Shown here piece by piece: positions 42,089 through 50,149 of a DNA stretch of 64,000 bases. The notes below the pieces were generated by a model. That model was not told where the DNA came from. It was given only the letters and a program-made list of their open reading frames with translations, and ran no database searches. The position numbers and the translations under genes are program-made. Within the stretch, counting starts at the first letter, position 1. Every line of letters begins with the position of its first letter. The stretch comes from Nocardia colli (lineage in GTDB: Bacteria; Actinomycetota; Actinomycetes; Mycobacteriales; Mycobacteriaceae). The stretch is taken from NCBI RefSeq assembly GCF_008704205.1, contig NZ_VXLC01000008.1, forward strand, positions 1-64,000, given 5' to 3'.

Positions 42089-43444
42089 CTAATGCCTGAA
42101 CTCCGGTCCCACGATGATGGCCAGTATGACAACGATTCCGATCAGCACGACCGGTCCATGCGTAAACACCACGATCGCCAGCGATATCACTGCGCCGAGA
42201 AGGGCGATCGCGACACCGGACGGTGTTCTTCGGACTGACCGTTGGCGCCGCGACGGTGTCGGGCTCGCTGCCACAGGTCTCAGCAGAACAGGGCCCGGGA
42301 CAGGGCCGGACAGCGAAGTCGGCGACAAGACAGGCCAGGGCGAGGCATATCTCGAAGCGCCACTTTTCGACGAGCCGGCCACGCTGAGGCCAGGATAGGC
42401 GCGAACCATATCCTCCAGCTGGCCACACCGCTTGACCCCCGGTAACCCATGCACCACTCCGGGGGTCCGTTCCCACAACGCGACGAGACGCGCCGCCTGC
42501 GCTCGCCAACCTGAGACACCCTCGACCACTCGGCCCTCGAGCGCAACCACACCGACGATCGCGGCGGACTGCGAATACTGCTGCCGCAGGCGGTTCAGAT
42601 CTCGGAAGCTGTACACGCCACAGGTACAGCCGTCGGCCGGAACTTGATGCCGTTCGCCCCTATTGCACTCGGCGATACACGTTCCGTCACCCCACGCAGT
42701 GCTGCCATTCCAATCGAACACCGGCCGCAGCGTGCCTCGGTCGAGGGTGAACGTCCGGAGCCCGTAAACGCCGACGAGCGGCTCGGCGTCGAACGCCTCC
42801 TGGCCGGCGTCGGAGGCTTGCACGGAATCGACAACGCGAAGCACGTCCTGGATCGGGATCATGGAGGCGGTGCGGGTGACCGATCGCCGGTCGGAGATCG
42901 TCGCCATACCGATCACGGTGTTCGCTCCGCTGCCCCATACCGGGGCGCCACTACAGCAGTCGGAGATCGGTGGTGTGTCATGCGCGACTTCCAGCACTAC
43001 CACGCTGGTCCCCGATGCCGGAGTCCGAAAGTCGCCGCTTACAGCAACAATTCCGAATTCGTTGTTCCTTGATCCGAGCATCCGAAATCCGGTGTCAGGC
43101 ATACCATCGGTCCCTCGCATCGAGGGTGGACTCGCTGCTGCCGGTGGTGCGCCGTCGAGTTCCAGCACAGCGATATCGCCGCACCCGTCGCCATACTCCG
43201 GCACCCAGCCACACACCCGGGCGGTCATCCGGCTGAGTGCCGCACACCACGGGAAATCCACTCTGACCGGCACACGGGGTCGCAGCAAGCTGTGTGGATC
43301 GCCGCCTATCGCCGTCGCGACACTGTGCGCGCAGGTGGCTACCAGCTGTGGACCGACGAGGAACCCAGTCCCCACCGGCCGATCGGAGGAGTCCAATATC
43401 CGCGCCACCCTGGTCCGGTTCCGCGAGTCCTGTGCGGTGTTCAT
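42089..43444 (-). CDS. Membrane-anchored trypsin-like protein with Cys/His cluster
   Basis: 451 residues from ATG 43444 (AGGAA upstream). The trypsin-like domain (1-205) is paralogous to that of the next gene (compare RTASMIPIQDVLRV with RTAFMIPIDEVLRL). Triad His40, Asp90, Ser165 is present, but the oxyanion position usually Gly is Cys163 (SDCCSGAPVW). A second domain (about 225-325) has Cys256, Cys260, His266, Cys273, Cys275, a probable zinc site seen in actinobacterial proteins. Two C-terminal membrane helices (about 405-447) follow. It lies 137 bp upstream of the trypsin-STAND gene, probably in one operon. Confidence 0.85.
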   Translation of the reverse strand: MNTAQDSRNRTRVARILDSSDRPVGTGFLVGPQLVATCAHSVATAIGGDPHSLLRPRVPVRVDFPWCAALSRMTARVCGWVPEYGDGCGDIAVLELDGAPPAAASPPSMRGTDGMPDTGFRMLGSRNNEFGIVAVSGDFRTPASGTSVVVLEVAHDTPPISDCCSGAPVWGSGANTVIGMATISDRRSVTRTASMIPIQDVLRVVDSVQASDAGQEAFDAEPLVGVYGLRTFTLDRGTLRPVFDWNGSTAWGDGTCIAECNRGERHQVPADGCTCGVYSFRDLNRLRQQYSQSAAIVGVVALEGRVVEGVSGWRAQAARLVALWERTPGVVHGLPGVKRCGQLEDMVRAYPGLSVAGSSKSGASRYASPWPVLSPTSLSGPVPGPVLLRPVAASPTPSRRQRSVRRTPSGVAIALLGAVISLAIVVFTHGPVVLIGIVVILAIIVGPEFRH

Positions 43445-43485
43445 GAATCATTCCTGCGCGCAAACAGACTGGACATCAAGCGGTT

Positions 43486-43635
43486 TCACCGTGCGGGGGC
43501 GGGTTCGCGCGCCGGTGCGGCCGGTCCCGGCACCGCTGGTCGCACCGGAGTCTCCGGTCGGAGTGGAACCGGCAGTACCGGTGGAGTTTCCGGAATCACC
43601 TCGATGCGCCGGCGAACCGGCCCGATGTCTCCCAT
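43486..43635 (-). CDS. 49-residue proline-rich microprotein (MGDIG type)
   Basis: ATG 43635 with AGGGAC about 6 nt upstream. It begins MGDIGPVRRRIEVIPE and the rest is Pro/Ala/Val-rich, ending APAREPAPAR, with a strict Pro spacing. It ends 41 bp before the trypsin-like gene. I recall similar short MGDIG-like proteins next to conflict-type genes in other actinobacteria, but cannot cite them. It may be a binding peptide or adaptor. A short reading frame inside a longer open frame (to 43794) is the main doubt. Confidence 0.55.
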   Translation of the reverse strand: MGDIGPVRRRIEVIPETPPVLPVPLRPETPVRPAVPGPAAPAREPAPAR

Positions 43636-44006
43636 ATCTGTCCCTACCCGTCCGTCTCGGAAACGTGCTGACAGTGGAATCAACCGTGTCGGGATGGAAA
43701 AGGTTGGGGCGGGCGACCATTCGGCCCCCATCAGAGACGACGAGCGGGACCAGAAACCTAATTCAGCGAATACAGGCGCAAACAGGGGCATCATAGAATC
43801 TGCGCCAGGGCCAACGACACGACGGGCGACGGGCGACGGGCGACGGAATCAGGCGATCCGGACCTGACACCTCACATCGGAGGCCGACGCACCAAGGAGA
43901 TTTGGTGTTCCGTCGAACGAAACAGCGAGATGCCGACGAGCTCGGCCCGTTGATCTTCCGAGCGAGCCGCATGCGTGGGACCGCGCGATATGCGGCGGGT
44001 CAGAGC
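43636..44006. other. Upstream region of the trypsin cassette, no gene seen
   Basis: About 370 bp with no convincing coding frame. It should hold the cassette promoter; GGGCGAC repeats (43829-43850) are visible but no clear operator. Confidence 0.5.
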
Positions 44007-44276
44007 TCAGGCGAGGCGAACCTCGAGCACGAGCACGACTGATGTCGAGATCGAGGCGGCAATCGCGAAGGGCGGGAACCAGATACCTCCGAGGAGGCCG
44101 ACCGCCGCGGCGCTCTACAGGCTCCCGAGCACGACGAGCTGGGAGGTGGTGAGGTGGACCGCTTCGGCGAATCGGCGTATCCACGCGGGGCGAACGAACT
44201 TCATCACGCCGGACTGGAGCATCACCAAAGCGAGCAGGACGGACAGGATGTGCCGCCTGCAGAGCAACGGGCTCAT
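44007..44276 (-). pseudogene. DoxX-family membrane protein broken by an in-frame stop
   Basis: The frame from ATG 44276 reads HILSVLLALVMLQSGVMKFV, RPAWIRRFAEAVHL and QLVVLGSL, then TAG at 44115-44117, then continues in the same frame with SAAAVGLLGGIWFPPFAIAA and STSVVLVLEVRLA to TGA 44007. The TAG stands where the family usually has Glu (LGSLE), so one base change explains it. About 88 residues, shorter than a full DoxX protein. The 5' end abuts the HxlR remnant. Confidence 0.75.
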
Positions 44277-44400
44277 CGACCGACAGCGATACGCCGAAGC
44301 TCCCCCACGGGTGGAATACAGCCTGACCCCGCTCGGCCGGACACTCCAGGAGCCGATTGCGATGCTGACGCAGTGGGCACAGACCCGCTGGTTCCGCGTC
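44248..44400 (+). pseudogene. HxlR regulator remnant (C-terminal half)
   Basis: On the plus strand the frame encodes RLQSNGLIDRQRYAEAPPRV, then EYSLTPLGRTLQEPIAMLTQ and WAQ, the wing and last helix of an HxlR-type regulator. The recognition helix and everything before it are missing; the sequence immediately upstream is the DoxX gene on the other strand. Confidence 0.7.
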
Positions 44401-45004
44401 ACGCGGGGGCACCGAGCGGGGGGTGCTCGAGGACGCGGGGCTTGTACTCGACCAGCTGGATGCGGCCGTCGAAGGTGCGGTGCTCGATCAGCTCGAGGGC
44501 AACGTCGGGATAGCCGTCGTAGATACGTTCTGCGCCCGTGGCGCCGGTGATGACCGGGAACATCACGACCCGGAAGCGGTCGACGAGTCCGGCACGCAGC
44601 AGGGACCGGCACAGGCTCAGGCTGCCGATCGTGGTGAGGAGCCCCGAACCACTCGATTTCATGGCGCGGACGGCCTCGACGGCGTCGTCACGGACGAGCG
44701 TGCAGTTGGCCCAGGTCAGCGGCTCCTCGAGGGAGGAGGAGAACACCACCTTGGACGCTTTGGTGAGCCCGTCGACGGACGCCTCTTCTTCCGGCCGGAA
44801 CTCGTCTTGACCATCGGGGACCTCGCCGGCGGCGAAGCCCGGCATCAGGCGGTAGGTGTTGGCTCCCATCAGGTGGGTGGCCTCGGGCTGCTCGCCGAGC
44901 CAGGCGAGATACTCCGGGCCCTCGAGACCCCAGAACCCGGGCCAGCCCGCTCCCGATGCGTAGCCGTCGAGGGAGGTGATGAAGTCGACGAGAAGCTCCG
45001 ACAT
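44399..45004 (-). CDS. RibD/dihydrofolate-reductase-fold oxidoreductase
   Basis: 201 residues from ATG 45004 (AAAGGA upstream). LLVDFITSLDGYASGAGWPG, HLMGANTYRLMPGF, LLTTIGSLSLCRSLLRAGLV and FRVVMFPVITGATGAE match the RibD C-terminal domain family common in actinobacteria. A NADPH-dependent reductase is likely; the substrate is unknown and folate or flavin synthesis is not implied. Its last codons overlap the HxlR remnant region. Confidence 0.88.
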   Translation of the reverse strand: MSELLVDFITSLDGYASGAGWPGFWGLEGPEYLAWLGEQPEATHLMGANTYRLMPGFAAGEVPDGQDEFRPEEEASVDGLTKASKVVFSSSLEEPLTWANCTLVRDDAVEAVRAMKSSGSGLLTTIGSLSLCRSLLRAGLVDRFRVVMFPVITGATGAERIYDGYPDVALELIEHRTFDGRIQLVEYKPRVLEHPPLGAPA

Positions 45005-45058
45005 GGCGGTGTCCTTTCCTAGGGTGTCATCAGCTTTGACCGGCCGGGAGCCACAAAC

Positions 45059-46324
45059 TCATCGGTCGAGCCGCGGAAGTACCCGGCCCCGATGGATTAT
45101 GGCCGCGCGGGCGGCCGGGTCGGACAGGGCGCGCAGATCCGCGAGCGGGTCACGGTCGAGCAGCAGCGCGTCGGCCACCGAGCCGGCCGTGATCGTGCCG
45201 GTGTAGCCAGGCATCGCGATCCGTTCGGCGGCGTGCCGGGTTGCCGTGACGATGATCTCGGCCGCCGGCAGCCCGGCCTTGGCGAACAGCTGCAGTTCGC
45301 GCAGCAACGCCAACGGTGGCGACGGAATCGTCAGCGAGACATCGCTGCCTGCAACGATTTTCACCCCTGCCGCGTGCATGATCGGCAGCGTTCGCATCCC
45401 GTACCGGAAACGCGTCATGGATTCCGCCGCGGGGTGGTGCGGGAACGGTTGCCCGAATCTCGGATGCACCGCCACTGCCCGCGCCTCGGCTTCGTCGATG
45501 ATTCCGTCGACGAGCAGTTCCTGGAGGTAGCCGAGGTCGCCGCCGTGTCCGAGTTGCTCCCAGGTCACCAGGGTCGGGCAGTAGTAGGTTCCGGAATTCG
45601 CCAGTAGATCGGCGAGTTTCCCGGCTTCGGCGAGATCGTCCGACGGCAAGGGTGCGTGTTCGACGCAGTCCGCCCCGGCGGCTACCGCGTCTTCGATGTC
45701 GGCGTGCGTGCGGATGTGCACGAGCGCCTTCTTCCCCGCCTCGTGCGCGGCCTCGACCATGACGTGCAAGGCGCGGCGGGACAGCTTGTCCGGAGCTCCT
45801 GGTTCGCCGTCGTAGATGAATTTGACGAAGTCGACGTCCTCGGCCAACTCGAGTACCAGCCGGCGACCGTGGTCGGGATCGCTGACCTGAAGGGCCATCG
45901 CCGGGTTGCCGTGTGCCTGCAGTGGCCAGCCCTCGATCCCGGTGAACACCGGGCCGGCGTAGAAGAGTTTCGCCGTCTCGCCTGAATCAGCTTGCCGCAC
46001 AGCGTGATCGATGGTCAGTGAGCCACCCAGGTCCACGACCACGGCGATCCCCGCCGCGCGGAAATCGGCCAGTGCCCGCAGGACGAAGGGGACCTGCTCC
46101 GGTTCCGGCAGGGTGGCCGCGTAGCCGGCCAAATGCGTGTGGCTTTCCCACAATCCGGGGATCAGGTAGCCGCCGCGGCCGTCGATGACCTCACCGTCGG
46201 CCGGCGTCGCGTCCGATGCGCTGGGCCGGACCTCGGTGAACCGTTCGCCGGTGACGACGACTTCCACGTCTTCGATCGGCGCCGCGCCGGATCCGTCGAT
46301 GACTGTCACGTTTCGAATGATCAT
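45059..46324 (-). CDS. Metal-dependent amidohydrolase (imidazolonepropionase-like)
   Basis: 421 residues from ATG 46324. GLWESHTHLAGY supplies the HxH metal ligands; later KKALVHIRTH, ADCVEHAPLPS and VKIVAGSDVSLTIP supply the His/His/Asp set. The flanking beta-sandwich (NVTVIDGSGAAPIEDVEVVV) is typical. Such enzymes hydrolyse amide or lactam bonds. A TACTTT box ends 6 nt before the ATG, so the mRNA is likely leaderless. Divergent MarR with shared palindromes suggests inducible catabolism. Confidence 0.92.
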   Translation of the reverse strand: MIIRNVTVIDGSGAAPIEDVEVVVTGERFTEVRPSASDATPADGEVIDGRGGYLIPGLWESHTHLAGYAATLPEPEQVPFVLRALADFRAAGIAVVVDLGGSLTIDHAVRQADSGETAKLFYAGPVFTGIEGWPLQAHGNPAMALQVSDPDHGRRLVLELAEDVDFVKFIYDGEPGAPDKLSRRALHVMVEAAHEAGKKALVHIRTHADIEDAVAAGADCVEHAPLPSDDLAEAGKLADLLANSGTYYCPTLVTWEQLGHGGDLGYLQELLVDGIIDEAEARAVAVHPRFGQPFPHHPAAESMTRFRYGMRTLPIMHAAGVKIVAGSDVSLTIPSPPLALLRELQLFAKAGLPAAEIIVTATRHAAERIAMPGYTGTITAGSVADALLLDRDPLADLRALSDPAARAAIIHRGRVLPRLDR

Positions 46325-46334
46325 GCAAGCAAAG

Positions 46335-46375
46335 TACATCGGACCCGATATAAAATCTAGATCGGATCCGATGTA
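46335..46375. promoter_or_regulatory. Twin palindromic MarR operator
   Basis: TACATCGGACCCGAT (46335-46349) and ATCGGATCCGATGTA (46361-46375) are inverted copies with one mismatch; the core ATCGGATCCGAT is itself a palindrome. They overlap the -10 boxes of both divergent genes. Confidence 0.7.
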
Positions 46376-46386
46376 TCTTGGACGGC

Positions 46387-46878
46387 ATGACGGAATGGCG
46401 CCCCGAATCGGCACCCGCCCAGCTGATCAACCATGCGGCCAGGCTCTTCGCGCTGCTCCACGACAGTCGCCTGCGAGCACTGGGCATCACGGCCGGCCAG
46501 ATCCCGGTCCTCGGCTCGCTGGCGGACGGATCTGCCCTGACCCAAAAGGAATTGGCCACGCGCTCCAGCGCCGGGCAGCCCGCCATGGCCGAACTGCTGG
46601 CCCGCATGCAACGCGATGGCCTGATCCAGCGCACACCGCATCCGAACGATCGGCGCAGCAGCTTGGTCGCGCTCACCGACCAGGCGAAGTCGCTGCTGCC
46701 CGAGGCTCGGGAGGTGTTGGCGCGAGGCCACGCGGACGCACTCACCGGGTTCGACGAGAGCGAGATTCAGCACCTCGCGGCTCTGCTGACGCGGTTGATC
46801 GCGAACTTGGAGGAAGCGGTGTCGTCAGCCGATGACAGCCGAAAAGACAGCACGCCAACGAAATCCGACTCGGACTGA
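46387..46878 (+). CDS. MarR-family transcriptional regulator
   Basis: 163 residues from ATG 46387. HTH: LTQKELATRSSAGQPAMAEL followed by LARMQRDGLI; wing: RTPHPNDRRSSLVALTDQA. A TATCTT box ends 7 nt before the ATG and there is no ribosome binding site, so the mRNA is probably leaderless. It very likely represses the divergent amidohydrolase and itself through the twin palindromes. Confidence 0.92.
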   Translation: MTEWRPESAPAQLINHAARLFALLHDSRLRALGITAGQIPVLGSLADGSALTQKELATRSSAGQPAMAELLARMQRDGLIQRTPHPNDRRSSLVALTDQAKSLLPEAREVLARGHADALTGFDESEIQHLAALLTRLIANLEEAVSSADDSRKDSTPTKSDSD

Positions 46879-46939
46879 CTCGGCCGGGCGCGAGGCTTCA
46901 TAGCTCTCCGCCCAGAGTGCTCCGATGCGCCCTTCCGGA

Positions 46940-47557
46940 TCAGCGCAGCACGCGATAGGTCAGGTGCGTGACCGAGTTCGCTGCCCGCGACTCCACCTGC
47001 TGCAGATTGAGTGGCGCGACGCCGTCGAACAGCCGCGTGCCGGCGCCGAGCGTGAGCGGCACGATGTGCAGCCGCAGCTCGTCGATCAGTCCGGCGGCGA
47101 GGTACTGGTTGACGGTGGTCGCGCCGCCGTGGATGGAGATGGCGCCGTCCCCGACCGCTTCGCGTGCGCGTTTCAGCGCGGATTCGATTCCGTCCGTGAC
47201 GAAGTGGAACGTGGTGCCGCCGTCCATCGGCTGCGGATCGCGCGGGTGGTGAGTGAGCACGAAGACCGGGCCGTGGTACGGCGGATTGTCGCCCCACCAG
47301 CCGTTCCACTGCCGGTCCCACTCGCCGCGCACGGGGCCGAACATGTTGCGCCCCATGATGAATGCTTTGGCCGCGGTCCCCCGGTCGAGCTCGACCCGGT
47401 TCTCCTCGGCATCGGCATACCAGGCGTGCAGCTGGTCGCCCCAGCCGTCTCCGCCGTCGTCGCCGAACGGTCGTTCCTCGCTCTGGTTGAGCCCTGCCGA
47501 GTATCCGTCGACCGAAATCGTCAGATCGCAGGTCACCCTGCCCAGCCGTGTGGTCAT
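46940..47557 (-). CDS. RibD/dihydrofolate-reductase-fold oxidoreductase
   Basis: 205 residues; ATG 47557 has AGAAGGA upstream, the longer frame to 47605 does not. CDLTISVDGYSAGLNQSEE, AFIMGRNMFGPVRGEW, GPVFVLTHHPRD, ISIHGGATTVNQYLAAGLID and LRLHIVPLTLGAGTRLF give a complete RibD C-terminal-like fold. Same broad family as 44399-45004 but clearly diverged, so not a recent duplicate. Divergent from a LysR gene, its probable regulator. Confidence 0.9.
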   Translation of the reverse strand: MTTRLGRVTCDLTISVDGYSAGLNQSEERPFGDDGGDGWGDQLHAWYADAEENRVELDRGTAAKAFIMGRNMFGPVRGEWDRQWNGWWGDNPPYHGPVFVLTHHPRDPQPMDGGTTFHFVTDGIESALKRAREAVGDGAISIHGGATTVNQYLAAGLIDELRLHIVPLTLGAGTRLFDGVAPLNLQQVESRAANSVTHLTYRVLR

Positions 47558-47661
47558 TTGCGTCGTCCTTCTCGTGGCAACCTGCCGCCTTCGCGGTCCC
47601 ATCACGTGCCAGCATGGTCGTCACATCGCATGACGTCTAATGTCAATTCTGCCGGAAAAAC

Positions 47662-47676
47662 ATCAATATTCTTGAT
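47662..47676. promoter_or_regulatory. LysR-type box
   Basis: ATCAA-TATTC-TTGAT, a T-N11-A style inverted repeat covering the -10 TATTCT (47667-47672) of the LysR gene. Confidence 0.55.
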
Positions 47677-47678
47677 CT

Positions 47679-48554
47679 ATGCTCAACCTGATCCACCTCA
47701 AGGTTCTGGCCGCGGTAGCCCGACACGGCTCGGTCACCGACGCAGCAGCGGAGTTGCACTACTCCCAACCGTCGGTGAGCCACCACCTGGCCCGCCTGGA
47801 AGCGGCCATCGGCGTCAAACTCGTTCAGCGGATCGGTCGCGGGATCCGGCTGACGCCGGAAGGGCAGTTGCTGGCCAACCGGGCCGCCGAGATCCTGGGC
47901 CGAGTCGACGCGGCGACCAACGAGCTGGCCGCCCAGGTCGGCCTGCAGGCCGGGCGAGTCCGGTTGGCCGCCAACGCATCCGCGCTGAGCACCATCGTGC
48001 CTGCGGCGGCCGCCGGGTTGGCCCAGGCACACCCAGGACTCGAGCTGAGCCTGTTCGACCGCCACCCCGTCGAAGCGCTGAACATGCTGCGGCACGGCGA
48101 GATCGACATCGCCCTCGTCTACCGCCACGCCGACGCCCCCGTCGAGGATGACGGATTCCGCCTCCAACACCTCGGCGACGACCCGATCTACCTCATCAGC
48201 CGCAGCCCCGGCGACAGCCTCGCCAACCACCGCCACTCCGCCTGGATCGGCGGTTGCGATCGATGCCAGAACGAACTGAACGCCGTGTGCCGGCACGAGG
48301 GCTTCACTCCCCGCATCGCCTCGCACAGCGACGACATGGTCGTCGTGCAATCCCTCGTCGCCGCCGGCCTCGGCGTCGCCACCCTGCCCGGCCTCGCGCT
48401 CCGAGCCCACCGCCGCCCCGACATCCACGCCACCGAACTCACCGGCCGCCACCGCCGGATCTACGCCGCCACCTACGGCGACCCACCCGACCCGCCCGCC
48501 GCCACCGCCGTACTGGCCGCCCTCGCCGACGCCACGCCGGCCACCTCTGCGTGA
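47679..48554 (+). CDS. LysR-family transcriptional regulator
   Basis: 291 residues from ATG 47679. The N-terminal HTH is GSVTDAAAELHYSQPSVSHH followed by LARLEAAIGVKLVQR; the rest is the periplasmic-binding-like effector domain with LSLFDRHPVEAL, and GLGVATLPGLALR near the end. A TATTCT box lies 6 nt before the ATG with no ribosome binding site, so the mRNA is likely leaderless. Divergent from the reductase gene ending at 46940, its probable target. Confidence 0.92.
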   Translation: MLNLIHLKVLAAVARHGSVTDAAAELHYSQPSVSHHLARLEAAIGVKLVQRIGRGIRLTPEGQLLANRAAEILGRVDAATNELAAQVGLQAGRVRLAANASALSTIVPAAAAGLAQAHPGLELSLFDRHPVEALNMLRHGEIDIALVYRHADAPVEDDGFRLQHLGDDPIYLISRSPGDSLANHRHSAWIGGCDRCQNELNAVCRHEGFTPRIASHSDDMVVVQSLVAAGLGVATLPGLALRAHRRPDIHATELTGRHRRIYAATYGDPPDPPAATAVLAALADATPATSA

Positions 48555-48903
48555 CCGCTTCGCTCAGCGCGCACAGCGGCATGAGCGGATGTTCGTGCCG
48601 CTTAGCAGGTGGGCTGAGAATCGATTGGTTCGCGACATAGCCACCACCCCCGCAGGTCTGTGTAAACGAGGGCGGCGGCTCCGCTGACGCCGGGCCAGGC
48701 GGTGTCGGCCAGAATCAGACTCGGCCGAGGTGGGTGAAGGCCGTTGGGCCACAGTCCCGGTGGGTCCGTTCGACCCAGTGATCACGACGTGATGGGGGCG
48801 AGACTCCGGAACTCAGGAGCCGCCGCTCACCGACCGATGCTGACGTGGCCGATGGGCCTGCGTTCCGAAGCGACCCACGGTCGCGACCTGATCAGTCGAC
48901 GGG
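48555..48903. other. Intergenic region with a dispersed repeat copy
   Basis: About 350 bp without a supported gene. The left edge holds the repeat at 48568-48602. A minus-strand stretch reading ADTAWPGVSGAAALVYTDL could be a gene fragment but has no identifiable family. Confidence 0.5.
48568..48602. repeat. Dispersed 35-bp repeat, copy 2
   Basis: GCGCACAGCGGCATGAGCGG then ATGTTC. It is closest to the copy at 54563 and directly follows the LysR stop. Confidence 0.5.
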
Positions 48904-49719
48904 TTACTGGTTGAAGAACGTCTTCAGTACACGGGCCATGAGTTCGGGGTCGACGACATGCCCCTGTCCGTCGAGCGTGTGTCGTTCGGTCTGGGGGATG
49001 GCAGCAACTATCGCTTTCGCGGCGCGGTCGAAGAAGTCGGTCGGGAGGCCTGCGAACTGGGGCTGGGTGGTCGGACCCTCGGTGGTCGCCAGGACCGACT
49101 GAGTGATGCGGGCAAGTCGGTTTGTGGGGATCTTGTAGTCATTGAGGACCGTGGCGTCCTTGACGAGCGTGTGGGCGAGCGCGACGGACGAGGCCCAGAG
49201 CGGGTGCTGTTTGCCAGCCGCGATGTCCGCGTCGGGTCCGCCGGTAAGCCTCATGAACAGTTCCAGGAGCTCCTCGTCCCGGCCGGCTTTGTATGCCTCG
49301 TGGGTGTCCGCGATGTACTGGTTGAACCTCGGCCACAGATCGTCCCCGATCACGTACGGCACATCCCACACCGCGATCTTGTCGATCGCCGAACCTGCCG
49401 CTGCTGCCTCCAGCGCGAGGGCGCCGCCAGATGAGGCGCCGTATACGTGAGCCGAGCCGCCGGCTGTCGCAATCAGCGCGTCGAGGTCTTCCACCTCCCG
49501 CGCCACGGCGTACGGCGGTGTATCGCCGCTGTCGCCCCGGCCGCGCCGTGCGTAGTTGTAGACCGTGAAATGGTTGGCAAGGAGCCGGGCCAGCGGCGCG
49601 TTCTCAGCGCCGTCGTCTAGGGTGCCGCCGACGAGGATCACCGCCGGGCCAGTGCCTTTCCGGTCGTAGGCGATCCTCGTACCGTCGGCGGACGTCACAC
49701 GAAGTGTCATCTCGTTCAC
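48904..49719 (-). CDS. Alpha/beta hydrolase
   Basis: 271 residues from GTG 49719 (GGAGAGAAG just upstream; ATG 49710 is possible). VILVGGTLDDGAENAPL holds the oxyanion region; nucleophile Ser is in HVYGASSGGALALEAA; His is in HTLDGQGHVVDPE. The enzyme class is known to be often divergent from HxlR-type regulators, as here. An incomplete duplicate of its 5' end lies upstream at 49985-50090. Confidence 0.9.
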   Translation of the reverse strand: MNEMTLRVTSADGTRIAYDRKGTGPAVILVGGTLDDGAENAPLARLLANHFTVYNYARRGRGDSGDTPPYAVAREVEDLDALIATAGGSAHVYGASSGGALALEAAAAGSAIDKIAVWDVPYVIGDDLWPRFNQYIADTHEAYKAGRDEELLELFMRLTGGPDADIAAGKQHPLWASSVALAHTLVKDATVLNDYKIPTNRLARITQSVLATTEGPTTQPQFAGLPTDFFDRAAKAIVAAIPQTERHTLDGQGHVVDPELMARVLKTFFNQ

Positions 49720-49913
49720 TGCTTCTCTCCATTTCTCGATGCGTGGTCGTCACCGTCGAAGAATGTCGACCGGGATTGAGTGATGTGGGCGGCCCGCACT
49801 TCGGGCCGGTTTCGGGGAGTTCCGGGCTCGGTACGGGTGATCGCGTTGGCCGAGTGGGCCGGGTTGTCAGAGTTCTTCTTCAACCCTCTCGTCTCGATCG
49901 CGAGCTTTCCCAT
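49716..49913 (-). CDS. Possible 65-residue protein coupled to the hydrolase gene
   Basis: ATG 49913 has AGAGAAGGA nine nt upstream and its TGA overlaps the GTG start of the hydrolase (CAGTGA). The product (MGKLAIETRGLKKNSDNPAH, later SRSTFFDGDDHASRNGEKQ) is polar with no recognised fold. It could be a leader reading frame that couples translation, or debris of the duplicated hydrolase. Confidence 0.35.
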   Translation of the reverse strand: MGKLAIETRGLKKNSDNPAHSANAITRTEPGTPRNRPEVRAAHITQSRSTFFDGDDHASRNGEKQ

Positions 49914-49984
49914 GGGTTCGATTCCTTCTCTCGGTGTTGCGAACGGATTAGTTGAGCACGGTGCGCGGCCGGCGCCTCGGCGCG

Positions 49985-50090
49985 TGGGGCGTTCTCCGTT
50001 CCGTCGTCGAGACCGCCGCCGACCAGCACCACCCGGGGCCCTATCGCCGTGCCGTGTGCAGCCGATGACGGTGCCGCCGGCTGAGGTCAC
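49985..50090 (-). pseudogene. Frameshifted 5' remnant of a second alpha/beta hydrolase
   Basis: From GTG 50090 the frame reads TSAGGTVIGCTRHG; after a frameshift near 50045 the next frame reads GPRVVLVGGGLDDGTENAPR, matching VILVGGTLDDGAENAPL of the intact gene just downstream. No later part of the enzyme can be found, so about 35 codons of a former tandem copy remain. Confidence 0.6.
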
Positions 50091-50149
50091 GGGGTTCGTA
50101 CTCCTAATTTAGTAGTATTCACACCTGTTGCGCAAGTACAATCGGGGGC

